Below are positions 1-14,285 of a stretch of DNA of 64,000 bases, one piece after another (positions within the stretch are counted from its first letter, which is position 1; each line of letters starts with the position of its first letter). Source of the DNA: Phoebastria nigripes (Eukaryota > Chordata > Aves > Procellariiformes > Diomedeidae); the NCBI GenBank assembly GCA_035582835.1, contig JAYKAV010003083.1, forward strand, positions 429,401-493,400, given 5' to 3'. Under the pieces are notes generated by a model, which saw only the letters and a list, made by a program, of their open reading frames with translations, was not told the origin of the DNA and made no database searches. The position numbers and the translations under genes are program-made.

Positions 1-3000
1 ATGGCTTATAAACACAGGCTTAAAAAGAGGAATTTTTCAGCCCATTAGTGCCTCACGTTTTTGCTGTACACAGCAGCTGTGCTGACATCACAGATGCTTG
101 TGGCTTTGGAAGGTTCGATGTAGCTAGATTATTGACATCAGAAACACAGGAGTGACTGCTTCAGAGGGCTAAGCCAAGCTCCACGCTGCCCGCCACTCTC
201 CTGGTTCAGGAGGTGATGTTTGCCTCTGGCGCTTGCTCTCCCCTCTACCCACCATTTGGAGAATTCAGCACCCTTTCCCAGACATAAAGCCATGGAAAAA
301 CAAATACCATTTTTTAATTTTAAACATCATTATGGATCAAATTCACACAGATCTGAGAGGTCAGGTCTACCTCCAATCTCCCTCCTCAAAGCCATGCCCC
401 TTTGCGCACTCACCTAACTGCATTTTGTAACTGTTTTCCAGCAGACACACAGGAGTGTTATACACTATGGATAGACACCTGGTGATGAGAGAGCCAGGTA
501 AGCAAACAGAGGCAGGAGCAACCTGAGCACGTGCATGAACTTGTTGTGAAGGTGAAGTGCTGTAATTGTTCTTCAGAACAGAAAATCTAATACTTATCTT
601 CCTTTTCCCTGGAGGACTTTCTCTCAAGAGAGCCAGTAAATACTGGCAGGCAGCAAGGTGGGGAGGGAATATGTCACAGGCTGAAGGAGCCAGAGGACAT
701 TTGTGGCTGTGGAGCTTTCAGTAGACAGCAAACCACAGCACGAGCTGCACCCCTGTAGTGTATACAGCTCCCAGAAGTGTTTCTAGCTCCTTCTCTCTGT
801 TAAGATAATGTCAAGAAGGTCCAGTACTGGAGAATGAGAAAAGGAAAGAAATACACTTCAATTCCTGGCTCATGCCCTAGGCTATGCCAGTGGCTGAGAG
901 ACACGGTTACTGGGGAATGGGTGGTTTAGAGGAAGAAGATAGCTGTGGATGTGCCATGTATGATACTGCGAGCTGACTGATCACGACATGATTTTTGAAC
1001 CCATGCATACAAAGATAACCCCCCACTTACAGATGATTATTTTGGTCTGTATGCCTTGACACAGACACACATATATGCTGATGTGTGTACACGTGGCCGT
1101 CAGGTACTCTTAGGAGGACTATGGAGCAAACTTCCTAAACAAGTGAAGGTGTATATTTTGGGCTCTGCTCCTGTCACCCGCTCTACTTACCTGTAGTCAT
1201 CATGCTATTGGTATCATTCACTGCAAAGTAGCCCTAACACTTTCTCTGAATTGGAAAGACATATATCTCCAGGATAAGCAGGTTACAGAATTTAAGTTGA
1301 TTCCAGTTACTAAATCTAATCCAGCTGATAAATACAATTATTGATGCTTATATATATATATACAATGGTGGTGAACTGCTGCATAAATAAAGATCACAGA
1401 AATTTAGACATACATGGAACAATACACTTGGCAAATGTGCAGTCATGTATTGGGTTTTATGTGACGTATGTTTTGTAAAGTAAGAGGAGGCTGTCTAATA
1501 CCTTCAGTATTCAAGAGAGAAACTCGGTATAACCAATTCATAGACCCTTAGCCATTTCAATTTGAAAATAACCTTTTTACAAATCAAATTTGTAAAATAC
1601 TTTGGCTTAGCTTCTCTTTACAGTATGCCCTAGCCATTTTTGCTACTCTGCCAATGCAAAGCACCCCTGAAGTTGATGGTTTGCTGGGAGGAAGCAGATA
1701 CGGCCATGGCATTGCTGTGCCCTGGCAGTGCTTGGCTGGGCGACTGGAATGTCCCTGGGAAAGATAGACACAGAGAGGTGAAGCCACCTTCTGTTTTGCA
1801 GCTGCTGATCATAATCCCAAGCGTCATTTCCCTCGCTGTAGCAGACACAGCTTGGATATGGGTGAGGAGCCTGGCCTTTTCTTAAGGGTGCTGGGGTTCA
1901 TGATAAAGACTAAATGAGTTCTGAGCATGCAAACATATTTGCAAGATGAAACAGTAATTATATCTAAAATGTCTGTGGTTTGATTCACTTTTTTAATCTG
2001 TTTGGCAGGAATAGACATAATATCCAGCTCCAGATGGTTCAGAATCTTTCTCTCTCTTTTTTCTTTTTTCCTTTTTTTTCTTCTGCAGGCAGAGTGCTGT
2101 TCTGTTTTATATTTTCTAGATTCCTTTGTATTCATTTTCGGCTTCCTTTATCTCTGGGTGAGAATTCTTCAGGCGGGAATTTCTACAATTGCAGCATCTG
2201 GTGCATGATTAATTTTGTCTTAATTTTTGTATTGTTTACGAGAAGAGTAAAACCCATAAGCATGCAGGGAATCCTAAATGAAGCTTAACTGAGTCCTTCA
2301 GTTTTCTCTGAGGAACTGGAGAGACTACTTAACTGTTAATAGGACATCTTATGTATCCAGGAGAATTGCGAAGGAACACTTGCTAAGTCAAGGGTTTTCC
2401 ATGTTTGCCATGAGATAGACTTTTCTCAAGCACTCAAAACTGTCAGGAAATTTTGCTCCCTTCTTTTATCATTTAAAAGGAGAGGACAGCATCCCCAAAT
2501 GTCAAATTGTCTCTTCTCTATGAAAGGCAGAGAATGAGGGGTTACTCATATTTTCATCTCACTACTCCATTATCATGTTGAAGAGGGAGCCAAAATTTCA
2601 TGCCAAGTGCCAGAGATTTGATTGTGGAACAATTCAAATGTTGGCATTATTCTATGAAACAGTCCGTGGTTAGCTTTACTCATCCCTTCCCTTCTGATCT
2701 GTGTCAGTGCTGGAATGGAAATGGTTTCATCCAGATGTCCTTGGGTTTTAATATCTCTCAGGCAAGTGGAAAACTCAGCAAAGACAATTTTGTTGCTGGA
2801 GTCAGAACTGTACATTGGCATAAAAAAGTCTCAGTCTGCTATGCTACAAGGCCAATGTATTAGCCCCCAAATAGCTATCCCAGAAAACAGTTGCGTTAAG
2901 AGTGACTTACTCAAGCCACTGGGACTGTTAACATTTCTACCTGGCACAGAGAAAATTTTCTATATTATTGCAAATTTTTAAATTCTCTTTATGCATCAAG

Positions 3001-6000
3001 AGGCTCTCTTCATAGATTAGAACAAATAACACACCTGTCCAGAGAAGAGNCATTTGAGTGTCGAGTTCATGTCAGTATTTCCAACTCTTCCATCAAAACA
3101 GGTTTCTCTAGTTACTTAGAATTAATTGGTAAATTTAACATGTCATGAAACAAAACAGTAGGTCCATCCCTAGTATTCACAGCACACCTTCTTCTATTAG
3201 TCTTTTCGCTTCATAGATTTTTTTTTTCTTAGTTTGATGGGTTTACATCTCTCTTTTTAGACCACCTGGGGCATTTTGGAAAGGCAGACCTTGTTTACAA
3301 ACCATCTTCCCACTCTGGCATGTTGAAATGTCACTGTGCATGCTGACACAGTAAAGGGGATATAATTTATAGGTGCTCTAGGGGTGGGTGGAGGAGGCAC
3401 ATGCAGAAATTTTTACACAGCTTGTCCTGGAAATTAACTATGTTGTAGGGGTAGCAAGAGGAACTCTGGTGGCAGGGAGGCAGGAGCATGCAGAGGTATT
3501 ACACAGCAAGAAAAGAGACTGTGACTATGTCAGGTCTATATAATGATGTTTAATAGCATGTGCAGTGTGATAGTTTATACAACTGTAATATATAAATATA
3601 ATAATGCAAGCCTGACAATAGTGGTTATAGTTATGGTTTAGCAGTATTCAACTGTAAGATAACTATGAGATAACTGTGATGATGGCAGTGGATACCTACA
3701 ACAAGCTTAGCAACATGCAGTTGTGGAAGAGTTAGCAGTACACTGCTATGGTTATGATGGCTGCTCCCAAATCCCTAGATTCTCCAGGTGCTACAAGGTC
3801 TGCAAGACCCTGCTTTTGTCCCTGAGCATCCACATTGATGGCATGGCGTGTCAGGGTGTTGCATGTGGTCAGGGTGATCTGGAAAAGAGGACGGCCACCA
3901 TAGCAGCTGATGTTTATGACCCAGTGTCATCAATGCCGGCCCTCTTCTGCTGATCCCACCCTTGTCATCCTTGGATTGTCCGTTTAGCTGCTTAGAACAC
4001 CATGACCTATGGCCCTCTGGGCTTCATTTCCTCAATTTTCTGGACAGATTCATCATTACTGAGTCACTTGCTGAGCCAATCCAAAAGTGACCAGTCACCG
4101 CATCCTCCTATTACCATGTCTTCAGCCTGTAGCTCTTCCCCAGAGGAGTCCGTTCCCTGAAACCAGCTCAGAGGTGACCACTGCTTTCATCATTGCCCTA
4201 GGCATCCTAACCATGCCATTATTGCACTTTTTTTCCTAAGTTCTACAAATAACGTTAAATGAACAGGATGCTAAATCTCTTCATGACAATGCATGTCAGC
4301 AGTTTCACTGAGGTCTTACAAATATGCTGAGGTTTTATAGTTAGGCTGGGCCAATGGTACATTAGTATATTAGTCTTTCACCACAGACAATGCTAAACCT
4401 ATTTGTTATGTTTGTTATGTAATGTAAACGAAGTTACATTAAGGCCTTCTTGTGGCTTAGTGGTCCCCTCTCCCCTGCTTTGGACTGAGACCCCTACAGC
4501 CATTGGGTTTCCTCTTACAAATTCATACAGGGATTGTTCTTTTGCTTTGTTCTTCCTCTGTATCATTTGCAATTTACAAAGTATGTATTGCCTTATGTGC
4601 TATCTGACATAGCATGGACCATTAAAGTGGGCTGAGTTTCTTCTTTCCTGAGTAAGTATTGATAACGAATCAGACACATATCTGATCCTCCCTAAGTGGT
4701 AGCAGCAGAATTTTGTAGTCCGTACTAGTTTCTTCATCACAATATGTTTTTGTCCCATTACATCTCCCATCAAATGCTGAGAATTATTTTTGAGGTGTGA
4801 AGGAAGAAGAGGGCTTGTCTTGTGACTTTTCAGGAAAATATACTTTGAATGAATTTTGTTACAGAGAGTTATCCCAGTGATCTGATTTATAAAACACTCA
4901 GAACAAAGCTTTGGGAGGTTTTCAAATCAGCCATAATATTTGCATGTGCAAATACACCAGCCAAGGTTGGAAGCATGAAGAGATGACTAAGTAGGTTGCC
5001 TCTGCCCTAATGTATGCACTATACAGAATTGGGCACATGTCCAAGCCACTCATTTGTTCCTGTTGTTCTTATGCAGGCTAACAGCATATTTGCTATAAAT
5101 TGCCATCAGTTGGGATTTGCTGAGTTGTGGCTAAGCAGGGCAAAAAGTCTACAAGAGAGTCATGACTCATCAGCTTGGTTTTGTTATGACAGGAGACAGT
5201 TATTATTGAAGGTTGTGGGAAGGAGGGCTTGAGATGCAGGACCGCCATCCCCATCAGCCCCTCAGGACACAGCTGATTGAATTCACTGGTGTTTATCTTC
5301 CCCCTCACCTGAACCCAGTGAGGCCTGTGGGACTTCAGGCCTGATTTCACCTACTTTTAGGTGGTGTTTTGTATACATTTATTGATGTTCTTTAGCAACA
5401 AAAAAATAAACTCATCTGAATGGAAAATGCCTCTCAGATGGTGTTACTCGGAGACAACACTTGAGCAACTAGATTCCTGTACATGATCATAATATGATTC
5501 CCATATTATTTTTCTTGTTCTTCCCAGGCTCTGGAAATAAATATCTATCCAAGTTGTAGTTAGTAACGATCCCTGTGTGAAGCTAAATACAATTTCTAGG
5601 AGACTAGCTGCGTATTTGGTACCTACTAAAATATATGGCATATATTGTATATAATACATAATTTCCTAGATGTATGTATATAAAGATGTTTGGGGTTTTT
5701 TTCCTCACTAGTATTTCTAATGAAATTGTAATATAAAGAACTGTAAGTTTTCCCCAAAACTAACTGCTTTTTTCCCCCCCATTTCTCCAGAAACTGGAAA
5801 TTGCATGTTTGGTCCATGCAGAAGCTGTAATTTAGCTGCCCCATAGCTCCCATCACCTCTGAACCACGTTCCCTGGGGGCACTATAGCTTGCATGACTGC
5901 CTCCCCCTCTTGCCTAGCTGTTGTTTGAGTAAGATTGTCTCTCCTACCCCTTAACACAAAACTTTTTTTTTTCCCTGGGAAGTTGACTCTCTAAAAAAAT

Positions 6001-9000
6001 TTGGTTAAAAAGAATCATCAAATGAAAAATAAAATCAGTAGAAAAAGGTGAGCCATCTTAACATGCAGAAGAAGAGTAGGAAGTTAAGCTTATCCTGAAA
6101 TATTTTCTTGATTAGATTTTGAACTGTACACACGCTTCAAACATTTGTTGCTTTAATAAGGTGCATTTGATGGAAGTAGCCAATTTTTTCAAAAATACCC
6201 AATTTGAGCTTCTTTTTTTTTTTCTTTTCAGTTATAGAGTATCGTAACATAACTATGTTTTACTTATACTTTTGTAGAAATGTCTCCCTGCAATAATAAT
6301 TTCTTCTTGGGAACATTGGCAATTCCATAGTGTTAAGCACATAAATTAATAGATGTGTCCAATTTGCACAGAAGACATTAGCAGGTCATTAATCATTTGC
6401 AGGCACTTACTGCTAATTTAGTGATTAAATTTATGCCAGCATTACCAGAATGAGCTGTCACACAGCATTGGTCACTTTTTTGCATTACTTTGGTGGTAGA
6501 GGAAGTGGAACTTCTGGGAACTATAGAAAATGCAAAGCTATATTAGTGGTGGTGGCAGCTCAAATTCTCTAGCATGCATCTTCATAACTGCACTTCTCCT
6601 GGATAACAACCTGTTCCTTTTAGTGCCTTAGAGATGAGATGAGCATTTTAATGCACTGACTCTTAAATCTGAATTGACTGCATTTTTTAAAAAGGTTTTC
6701 TACCAGTGCTTTATCTGGTCGTTTACCAGACTTGATAACCTGACCTCCAAGCTGTCAATTAATTGGATAAAATCAACAATATATCACCACTGTCACCCTT
6801 TTACCAATTTGTAAATAGGTCTCCACCAATAATTTCAACACTTCAATCAGGTAAGTCCTGCTAACAAATCTCAGTAGTAACAGCCATATAGCTGTGTCAT
6901 GTATGAAGACTTCCAATTCCTTCACATTTTCTTGAGCTTTATGCATTAATACAGAGGTAACTTATATTAATTGCACATTTTGCTTGTATTAGTTTTGCAG
7001 TTCAATTATGATGATGATACTCTTATTTTTCCTTCACAGATCTCAAGCTCCAACAATGCAATTAAATATTTGCTGCCTGGAAAAGCTCTTCTAGNTTTGA
7101 ACACAAAAGTGATGAGAGTACCAATTGGTAATTATTAGGTGAATGTTTTAAGTAATGTTTTTCAGATACATAAGATCATACATTAACTGATGTGAAGTGT
7201 TAAATAATAGTTCTTTCTCATGGTGCGTAGTTTATCCACAGGTAATAATTCATATTTAAAAGTAGCATGACATGTTCTTTATGCCTGTAAAACAATTATA
7301 TTCTTCCTGTGTGTAAGCAGGATTTCAACAGGTGATCCTGCGTAATATACTGCGGCTTTTTTCTGCAGCTTCCTATTATACGATACACACCAGTTCTTTA
7401 GAACTGTTAAAAGTATGTAAGTATATTCTGTAAAAAATCAAAAAGGTATGGGTCAGACTACTTCAAGGAAAAGTCAGGGTAGGGCAGCAAATGAGGCCAT
7501 ATGATACCACTGGCATTGTACTGGTTCCTTAAAGGCATATTTTTCAATTGTAAAGCATGCTGCCAGTTACTGATTCCTCACTAGTGTATAAAGCTACCAA
7601 CTGCATGTGCAGTACTGGTCAAACTTCCTGCTCTGCATCAGCCAAACCCATTTCATCAGGAGTTTCCCAGTGAAATCCCAAGAAAGAATCTGTGAAATTA
7701 TGCAATCAATAGTAATTTTTTGTAATCAGCCTGAAAGGAGAGAAAACAAGCATATACTGTTAGACCTGAGCAGTTGGTGTTTTTCACCATGTGCTTTGGT
7801 AATCACAGCAAATGCTCAGAGCAATAAAACATCGTGTAATACGTGAGTACTACCAAGCGTTATCACTCCCTACTCAGAACAGCGTTTTCAAGGTATTTAG
7901 GAAGTTGATTTAAACACTTCAAAGCACAAGAACAGTTATAACTGACTCATTTAACACGTTTTATTTTAGAGAGTTTTTTTGCCCCGTGAATGGCAGCGTA
8001 TCAACGGGCCTAAGAGTTTTAAAGTCCTATTAACATACACACCAAGCCTAACAAAGTCAGCAGCCTACTGCTATGGCAATGTATCATGATCCTGTTTCGG
8101 GAGAGCTTATACTGGGATGAGAAATTATTGGCCTCATTGCTAGAAGTAGCAGCTGACAAAGGAGAGGTGACTTTGTAGTGGGGTCCCTGTCTGCTTGACC
8201 ATGAACTGCCGGTTGCCAAACCATTTTACATGTGCATCACCATATTTTTCCACTAACCCAGTGGGACTCAAACCACCAACACAAAGAGGTGGAAGGGTCT
8301 TTCTGCCGCTCTCTCAAGTACTGTATTTCAGTAAGGAACACCATTACTTTTGTAAAGTGAGAGAGGATTTTTCAAATGCCTTCATCCTTGGCCCACTTCT
8401 GCTGCCATGGGGATCAGCCCGATATAAAAAGAAACTGATTTCATGGCAAAGCAGCTAAATGAACAGAAATAGGAACCTCCCCATTTCCTGAGGCAGACAT
8501 AGTTAAAGTCTGGTCATGGGTGGCCACCCGTGGTGCCTCCCCCTATTCATTTTGTTTGCTGACTATCACACTTCAGTGTGGACACCAAATCCTTGATCTA
8601 CTTGACAGCTGGACACTGAATGCTTGGTTCTCAAATAGCTGTGAATGGTATTCATCAAAGACACCAGGGTTTGTTTTAAGTTCAAACACTTTATACTGTT
8701 TGGAGGGGTGGTGGTGGTGGTTATATAGGGTTTTTTCTCCAATTTTGCATGAATATATATTGCTTGAACGGGGGTTGTTTGATTCAGCACATAACTTGGA
8801 GTGCTGAAGCTAACACGACTACTTCCATGCTTAAAGATCAACGTGGATTTAACACTTGTGCTGACTCAGTCATATAAAACAATCATCCAGATAAGCAAGC
8901 AAAAACTAATTTGATTCCCATGCTTGTTACCAGTCTTATTTCAAAATCCTTGACAAGTGCCAAATATTTCAGAAAAAAACTTGCACATCTACTCTGAATC

Positions 9001-10562
9001 TTATAGGTGTTCATGATTTTAGAAATTTCATAAAAAGAATGATTTTTACAGTGATTAGGCTTGAAGAAAAGTAATGTGAGGTATATGTATGCAATTTAAG
9101 CTGCACAAGATGTCAATGAAGAAATGATTCAGCTTCTAATTTGAAGTAATAACATTCTCATCCACTGCTTGTGATATCAAATCAAAGGAACTCACAAATA
9201 CTGCTAAGTGCTTTCAGTAATACAGCATTACAAAATTAATACTATTAATGGATGCTTAGCAAATGTGGAGGGTTGAGCTCAGTGCCAAAAGATTGGGAAG
9301 GTGAAATATTTTGGGATTTTTCTTTCTTTGAGGAATAAAATTTAAGACAACTCTGTCTTTGTTTTCTACTTTGAACACGGCAGATTCTTTGGACCAAAGT
9401 ACTTCCAACTTACAGAAATTATTAAGATTTGGAGAAGCAGATCCTGAATGATTTTGCTAATCGTTCTTCCTGTAATAAGTTTTTCTTGAGTGTTAGATAT
9501 CTTCAGTTCAAAGGCGAAAGAGGGTGATTCTTCTTTACACCAGCTTTCTCTTCTACAAGCAGGTGATGGACTGTGTTCAAAAAGGTTCATGTAATACTGT
9601 TGCTCTTTGCCCGCACAAATCTAGTCTATTATTAAGAATGGTCTCTCTATCTCCATTATATATGCATGAGACCAAATTAGGTACTAAAGAAATAGCCTGA
9701 AGCCTCTTTACCACAAGTCTTTACCATGGCGTTTATACTATATTTATATGGACAGAAGACTGCTTTAAGTTCTTTACAACANCTATTTCCCTTAATGCAT
9801 CATTTGATTCTTTGCATATGTGAATTGAGCTGCAGATATTAATAGTCTAATCACGCTTCATAAATGAATGGCAGTTATGTGCCATATTTGTTTGAATAGA
9901 TGAGAAATTATTTATATTTATTGGGAGGATTTGGGTTTTGTGTCTAATAAACTATCATTCTAGCAGAAGGAATACAGTCACGTTGGCATTACTAAGCAGT
10001 ATTTAAGTTAACGGTGAAATTCATTTAAGGTCTGCTAATACTGGATGGTTGTATGTTTTATTTTGCAAAACCCCAAAGATGCCTAACTTCCCTACAACTA
10101 TGCACCAGCTAGATATGAGTGTTAGGCACCCACTTACCTTTAAAAATCTTAGATTTAGCCAATGGATAAGTTGTGAACCAATTAACTGCTTGGGTTAATA
10201 TTGTTCTATTTATAACCAGCCATTTTGCCCAACAGTTGCCTTCAAATTTGCCTGGAATTTTGTCATCTTCCATGTTTAACATGAGCCCTTCTCTAGAAGA
10301 GTTGCTCTAGTATAGCAAAATAAAAATGATTGAGTTTATTTGTCATATAATGATAAAAGAGGCATTTGACACTTTTTTTAACTAGCCCTATAAGAAATAT
10401 CTTGACTAGAGAAAGCCTCATTTTTAACTGTTAAGCAAAGACTTTATCCCTTGGATTTTATTTTTTTTAAAAGGCTGATGAGTGTTTTCCTGGGTCTTGG
10501 GTGAAAGGAAAAAACCACTGAAATAACAAAATGCAATATATGAGTCAATTTCCTTTTAAGGA

Positions 10563-10612
10563 ACAGTTTTCCTTAAAAAAGTTTTCCTTAAAAAGTTTTC
10601 CTTAAGAAGAGT
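10563..10612 (+). repeat. Short tandem repeat, about 14-bp unit
   Basis: Three consecutive near-copies of a unit reading roughly AGTTTTCCTTAAAA, with an inverted partial copy (CCTTTTAAGG) immediately before. It is intergenic and most simply explained by replication slippage in A/T-rich DNA. Confidence 0.7.
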
Positions 10613-11374
10613 TTTTCTGCTCATGCACAAAGTAACATGTTGTTATGCACATTGATGAATAATAATGATTTCTTACATTTTACAAACTTTTATCAGCAAA
10701 TACTAATTAATCAGCCAAACGGCAGCTACATATTCTGTTAGCATGATAACGTGATATTGCGATACAGCTGACAGCTGATTGGAGAGACAGACAGCATATT
10801 TAAATGGGATGTCAAATCCATTTCTTCAGCCTAGTCAGAAAAGGTGTTGTGTAATAACAAGAAGCATTTCCCAGGCTGGAAGGGCCAGTCAAATGATGCC
10901 AGGTAAGTTTGCTGAAAGCTTATCAGGCAGCGAGTTGTTTATTTAGACTCAATATGACCAAATATCAACACAGTATTAACACAGAATGACAAAGTTACAG
11001 GAAATTGTTCCAGTGAACAATCCAAACTAAAACTTATTCCAGTACCTAATTTCTTGGAAAAAGCTTGCTGCACATATGTATTTGCCACTGTACTGGAAGT
11101 AGAGTAAGGCACAGCGACATGAAATAGTTACAAGAAGACTTGTTTTTTTCTGAGTTTCTTAGGCTTTTTCTTTCTTTTGTTTTTTCTTTTTTTTTTTCCA
11201 GAAACCTCAAAATAAAGGTGGAATAATTCATCAGGCAAATTGGGAAGACAGAATGAGATGGGCAAAATAGAAGCCTAGAAACAAAGGAGATTGAGAAGAA
11301 TATAGGAATATATGATCTAAGCTTTACAATGAAAGAGAAGGAAAAAAGTACAAAAAGGAATAAAACCTGCTATT

Positions 11375-11395
11375 AAAAAAAAAAAAAAAAAAAAA
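11375..11395 (+). repeat. Poly(A) homopolymer, about 21 bases
   Basis: An uninterrupted run of A. No retrogene or SINE body is recognisable directly upstream, so it is listed as a simple repeat. Confidence 0.85.
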
Positions 11396-14032
11396 GTAAT
11401 GTGGTAAATCTGCACTCCTTGTGCCCAAGGATACATTTTTTTCTCCAAGTGCCTCTTAGCTTGTGGTTTAAATCAATAAGAAATGAGATTTCCAGACGTT
11501 CCATTTCCTTTCATGTTGTCCAGTCATTACATCCTGCAGAGATCAAAAAGATTACCACAGTTGAGAAAGGGTAAAGAGAATTCGGACTGGAAGCATCTCT
11601 TTAAAACTGAACCTGATCCAACAGGTCCATCCTCTCAAAGCAGTTACCCCTATTCTTAATGATCAGCATGCATGTACTGCTGCTGACTTCAGCTTAATGT
11701 GTTTTAACTCAGTTGCACACTTATAGGTGAATTTTAAAAATATGTCTTGGTACCCAGTTGCTTCTTTGGCCACAATGTAACTAACTCGGAAAAAAAGTAG
11801 CCATCTGAGTAGCAGAAACACTGAATCCTGGTTTCCAGTACATTTCAGACAGATTTTCTGTTTGAGAATAAAAGGACAGGGTTTTAGCCTTTTCCTTTGG
11901 AAGAAGAGGTGGGAAAGAGGGGATTATTAACTAGGCTCTCACTCTTCTGCCCAGCCACACATTTTCACATATCTTAAAGGTACCAGCATCTTTGAGACTT
12001 CTCTCCCTCTTGGATTGGATTGACATTGGACAGTAATGTCAAAAGTTAATGGGAGGGGGTGAGAAAAGAGCGTGCAGATACACACAGAGGCAGAATGGTT
12101 GAATGTGTCCAATTCTGCCTAGGAAAATCATCTAAAATAACTATGTGAAGCTTAAGCATTACTTACAATTTTTCTAGTCTCATCTCTCTCCTCTTCTTTG
12201 TAGAGGAATGTAAAGGCTGAAAGCTATTAGATGGCTATATTTGTCTATAAGGATCACAAGCTTCTTTCTTTTCTCCCTCTGTGCATGGTGCAAAGATCCT
12301 TTCACAGGGAACCAGCATGCGCTCTCTTCCCATAGGCCTTGTCATCTTCTATTGTGGTCCAGGACATCAGAGCACATACAGTGCAGAACATCAACTCATG
12401 GCAAGAACACTTTGTTTGCTTTCTTTTCAATTCCTTACTGACTTAGAGAGATAACTAAATAGAAATTTCCCCTAACAAGACTATCAGCTGAAAAATAGAT
12501 TAGATAATCAGGCCAAAGTAGCTAGACATATTAGCTGTGTCTTCTAGTTTGTTGCTTGTTTTTTTTCCTTCCGTAGCCATTATTTTCTGTGTCTTATATA
12601 AAAAGCTATTATCATGAGGCTAACTTCACTCAAAGGTCTATGACACAGCTGTTAATAATACCAAAGATAAAGGAGCACTTACTGCTGGCTTTCAGATGGG
12701 TTTGAAGTTATTCTGTTCCCACTGAGTCAGTAGCTCTTTGCCAAGAGCTTTTGAAATCCCCCACTTCTCTCCTGCCATCTTTTTAAACTAGCACCTTTTT
12801 CACAACAATAGTAAGCAGCACATTCAGACCACCAGTATGTACACCCACACAGGATAGCACTGTGTCCTGCCTGCTCACACATCAATTCATATTTATTTTG
12901 TTATTCTGCCAGTCTTTCTTTATTCTCCCAGTCAACCTTCCTTTCCGCAATTCAAATGAGTCATGGGATCATGCAATCTGTTGTAGTGTAAGCAGTTTTC
13001 CTACATACTTGTTGAAAATGGTTTCCTTAGAGCCCACCAAAGGCAGTGACTTTAAGTACTTTCTAAATAGAACATTGAGAATTACTTCTTTAGATGTCTT
13101 TTCATTTAGCAGCTGAAGTGCCCCAGCTCCATAATGCATCCTCCAGCAATATTTTTGTCTTTTAGCTCCTACCTAAATCCACAAAATGTGGTATATCCTG
13201 TTTCAGGACTGCCAAGAAATGCTCTTCAACCAGGTGGTATCTCAGACTGTACAGTTCTTAATTTTGCACAAATCCCAAGCACAGGCCCGCTGTGAACATC
13301 CCTACAGGGGTCCGCAGTATGTCTATGCAGTGCATTGTTTCCTCTAGCCCCCTGCTTTTTCTTCATAGCAGGACTATCAACACATGAAGCTTCTTTATGC
13401 TGCAGAGTTTTACACTGCTAACAGCTTTTGACAGTTTGCTAAAGCTTGTTAAACTCAAATGATTTTGATAATACATTATAGTAACAAGACAAATCAGTTA
13501 CCCCAGCATAACCCTTCCCCTTTCTTCATCCGAAGATTTATATTAATTGCTTAGAAAAAGAAGATGATGTTGTTAAATAAATCTACTCTTATTAAATCAG
13601 AAAACAGGGAAAAAGACATTTTTAGAAGTACAGTGGTGATTCCACAGGGCTCACAAACCTGTTAAAGAGTTCATTCTATCCATGTGTTTTTTTAGGCTCC
13701 TAAAACTATTCCCATTCCATTTAATTCAGGCTGATTAACTCTAGAGACAATCATGGTCTTCTGCTGCTTTTCTTCTGCTTTCCACAGTTGTTTGAGAACT
13801 CTCTGAAGTCATTAAAATTTAGATCTGTTCTTATGTATTGTCCCGAGGAAAGTTGGGGAAGCTTTGACAAAGTCCTTTTCTTAAGCAAGGGGTGCAGATA
13901 GTTGAGCTGTTAGGAGGGTGGAGGGACAATGAGTGCACAGCAACATCAGGATGAATTCTTAATGTAAATGAGCTCCAAACTAGGATTTGGACCACTACAA
14001 CTTGTCATTGCTTGAGGAAGCTCAGTGGCTGT

Positions 14033-14285
14033 AACTTAGTCTGGCTTAGTGGAAGAAGTGTGGGATTGGGAGTCAGGAGACCTGGATTCTGTTTCTGTAT
14101 TTTCATTGCTCAAATAGCTTCAGTTGCTTCTGTTTCTGTCTCATGTCCTCTCTGCCTGTTTGGATCTGTGTAAACAGTAAGCTCTTTGAAGCAGAAGCCA
14201 TCTCAATACACTCTGTGCAGCTGCAAAGCACTGCCCTCACAATTAATAGTAGTGCTTGTCTTCACTAAAGATTTCAGTACTTGTC
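14033..14285 (+). mobile_element. Ancient MIR-type (CORE) SINE, sense orientation
   Basis: The head at about 14040-14095 reads like a tRNA-derived SINE start: a 'GGCTTAGTGGAAGAAGTG' stretch, then GGGAGTCAGGAGACCTGGATTC, matching the MIR phrase 'GGAGTCAGGAGACCTGGGTTC'. The tail at about 14170-14240 contains AAGCTCTTTGAAGCAGAAGCCATCTC, close to the amniote MIR tail 'ctctttggggcagggaccatct', and then a 'CAAAGCACTGCC' stretch. Divergence is high, as expected for a family active before birds and mammals split. The exact subfamily cannot be set by eye. Confidence 0.55.
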
